Shown: positions 5,641 to 5,965 of the stretch, one piece after another | Position numbering within the stretch: the stretch's first letter is position 1 | How the letters are laid out: each line of letters begins with the position of its first letter | From: Thermococci archaeon | Lineage (GTDB): Archaea > Methanobacteriota_B > Thermococci > Thermococcales > Thermococcaceae | Assembly: GCA_003660485.1 (NCBI GenBank) | Contig: QMUI01000063.1 | Span: forward strand, 1 to 5,965 | DNA length: 5,965 bases | Reading direction: 5' to 3' | The notes under the pieces: generated by a model | Seen by the model: only the letters and a program-made list of their open reading frames with translations | What the model was told of the DNA's origin: nothing | Database searches by the model: none | Translations under genes and position numbers: made by a program

Positions 5641-5965
5641 TGAAGTACAAGATAGAGCACAGGCCAAGTTTTTCCCTTTTAGAGATTCAGCTTGGACCTG
5701 GAGAAGCGGTTCAGGCTGAAGCTGGAGCGATGGTTTATATGGATCCAACAGTTTCCCTAGAGACCAAAGCAAGGGGAGGGATATTCGGAGCACTTAAAAG
5801 ATCAATTCTAGGCGGGGAGAGCTTCTTTGTCAACGTTTTCAGAGGACCTGGCAAAGTAGGATTTGCCCCAGGATACCCTGGGGACATAATCGAGCTTGAG
5901 GTCGATGGAAAGCTGTACGCACAGAGCGGGGCCTTCATAGCTGCCTCAGAGGACATAGATATAGA
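5641..5965 (+). CDS. AIM24 / TIGR00266 family protein, N-terminal part (3' end outside window)
   Basis: 108 complete codons up to the right edge. The sequence MKYKIEHRPSFSLLEIQL (1-18) followed by GPGEAVQAEAGAMVYMDP (19-36) matches the start of the AIM24 (TIGR00266) family, as do GGIFGALKRSILGGESFF (46-63), FAPGYPGDIIELEV (75-88) and the QSGAFIAAS (95-103) strand. Members fold as a beta-sandwich of TRAP-like type; the mitochondrial relative Aim24 affects inner-membrane organisation, but the function in archaea is not known. No signal peptide or membrane helix is visible, so it is probably cytoplasmic or membrane-associated through its GIFGALKRSILGG amphipathic stretch (inference). ATG 5641 follows GGTGATA (5631-5637), which fixes the start. 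There is no apparent link to the purine genes next to it. Confidence 0.88.

Noticed and set aside
5735..5956. 73-codon minus-strand open frame at the right edge
   Set aside because: It is antisense to the AIM24-family gene, whose own frame is strongly conserved with the family.
1..5965. CRISPR array, insertion sequence or attachment site
   Set aside because: No spaced direct repeats, terminal inverted repeats, transposase or integrase frames were visible on either strand.

Overview
The window looks like chromosomal DNA of a hyperthermophilic euryarchaeon of the Thermococcales, most likely Pyrococcus. Three things point there: the proteins (AsnRS, PurF and PurC sequences of Pyrococcus type, rich in Lys, Glu, Ile and Val), archaeal promoters (BRE plus TATA box about 26 nt before the start of very short leaders with GGTG/GAGGTG ribosome sites), and a GC-rich guide RNA standing out from an AT-richer background. 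The species assignment is inferred from remembered sequence similarity, not from a search.

Layout. 1-372 (-): N-terminal 124 residues of a lipoprotein starting at TTG, cut by the window edge. 373-688: promoters and a GC-rich non-coding RNA locus (about 481-603, +) that reads as an H/ACA guide hairpin joined directly to a C/D box guide. 689-1993 (+): asparaginyl-tRNA synthetase. 1977-2342 (-): small four-helix membrane protein, convergent with asnS and overlapping its end by 17 bp. 2378-3433 (-): archaeal AAA-type ATPase with a C-terminal winged helix. 3476-4804 (-): PurF. 4890-5597 (+): PurC, divergent from PurF across a short AT-rich promoter region. 5641-end (+): N-terminal part of an AIM24/TIGR00266 family protein.

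How the genes relate. purF and purC are divergent and supply the first step and the SAICAR step of de novo purine synthesis; their TATA-like elements lie within about 20 bp of each other, so they may be controlled together. The guide RNA and AsnRS both serve translation (rRNA modification and tRNA charging) and lie head to tail, but each has its own promoter. The ATPase and the small membrane protein follow purF on the same strand with 42 and 35 bp gaps, and each has its own TATA-like element; nothing in them links them to purine metabolism.

The most interesting object is the 481-603 RNA. Its hairpin carries a pocket (CCCGCC and TTCC) that matches the universally conserved archaeal 16S segment GGAAUUGGCGGG, with the right 14-nt spacing to an ACA box, and the ACA lies inside the closing stem of the C/D unit. 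RNAs of this general kind are known from GC-content screens in Pyrococcus, so it may already be described. I see no CRISPR array, insertion sequence, tRNA or rRNA gene.
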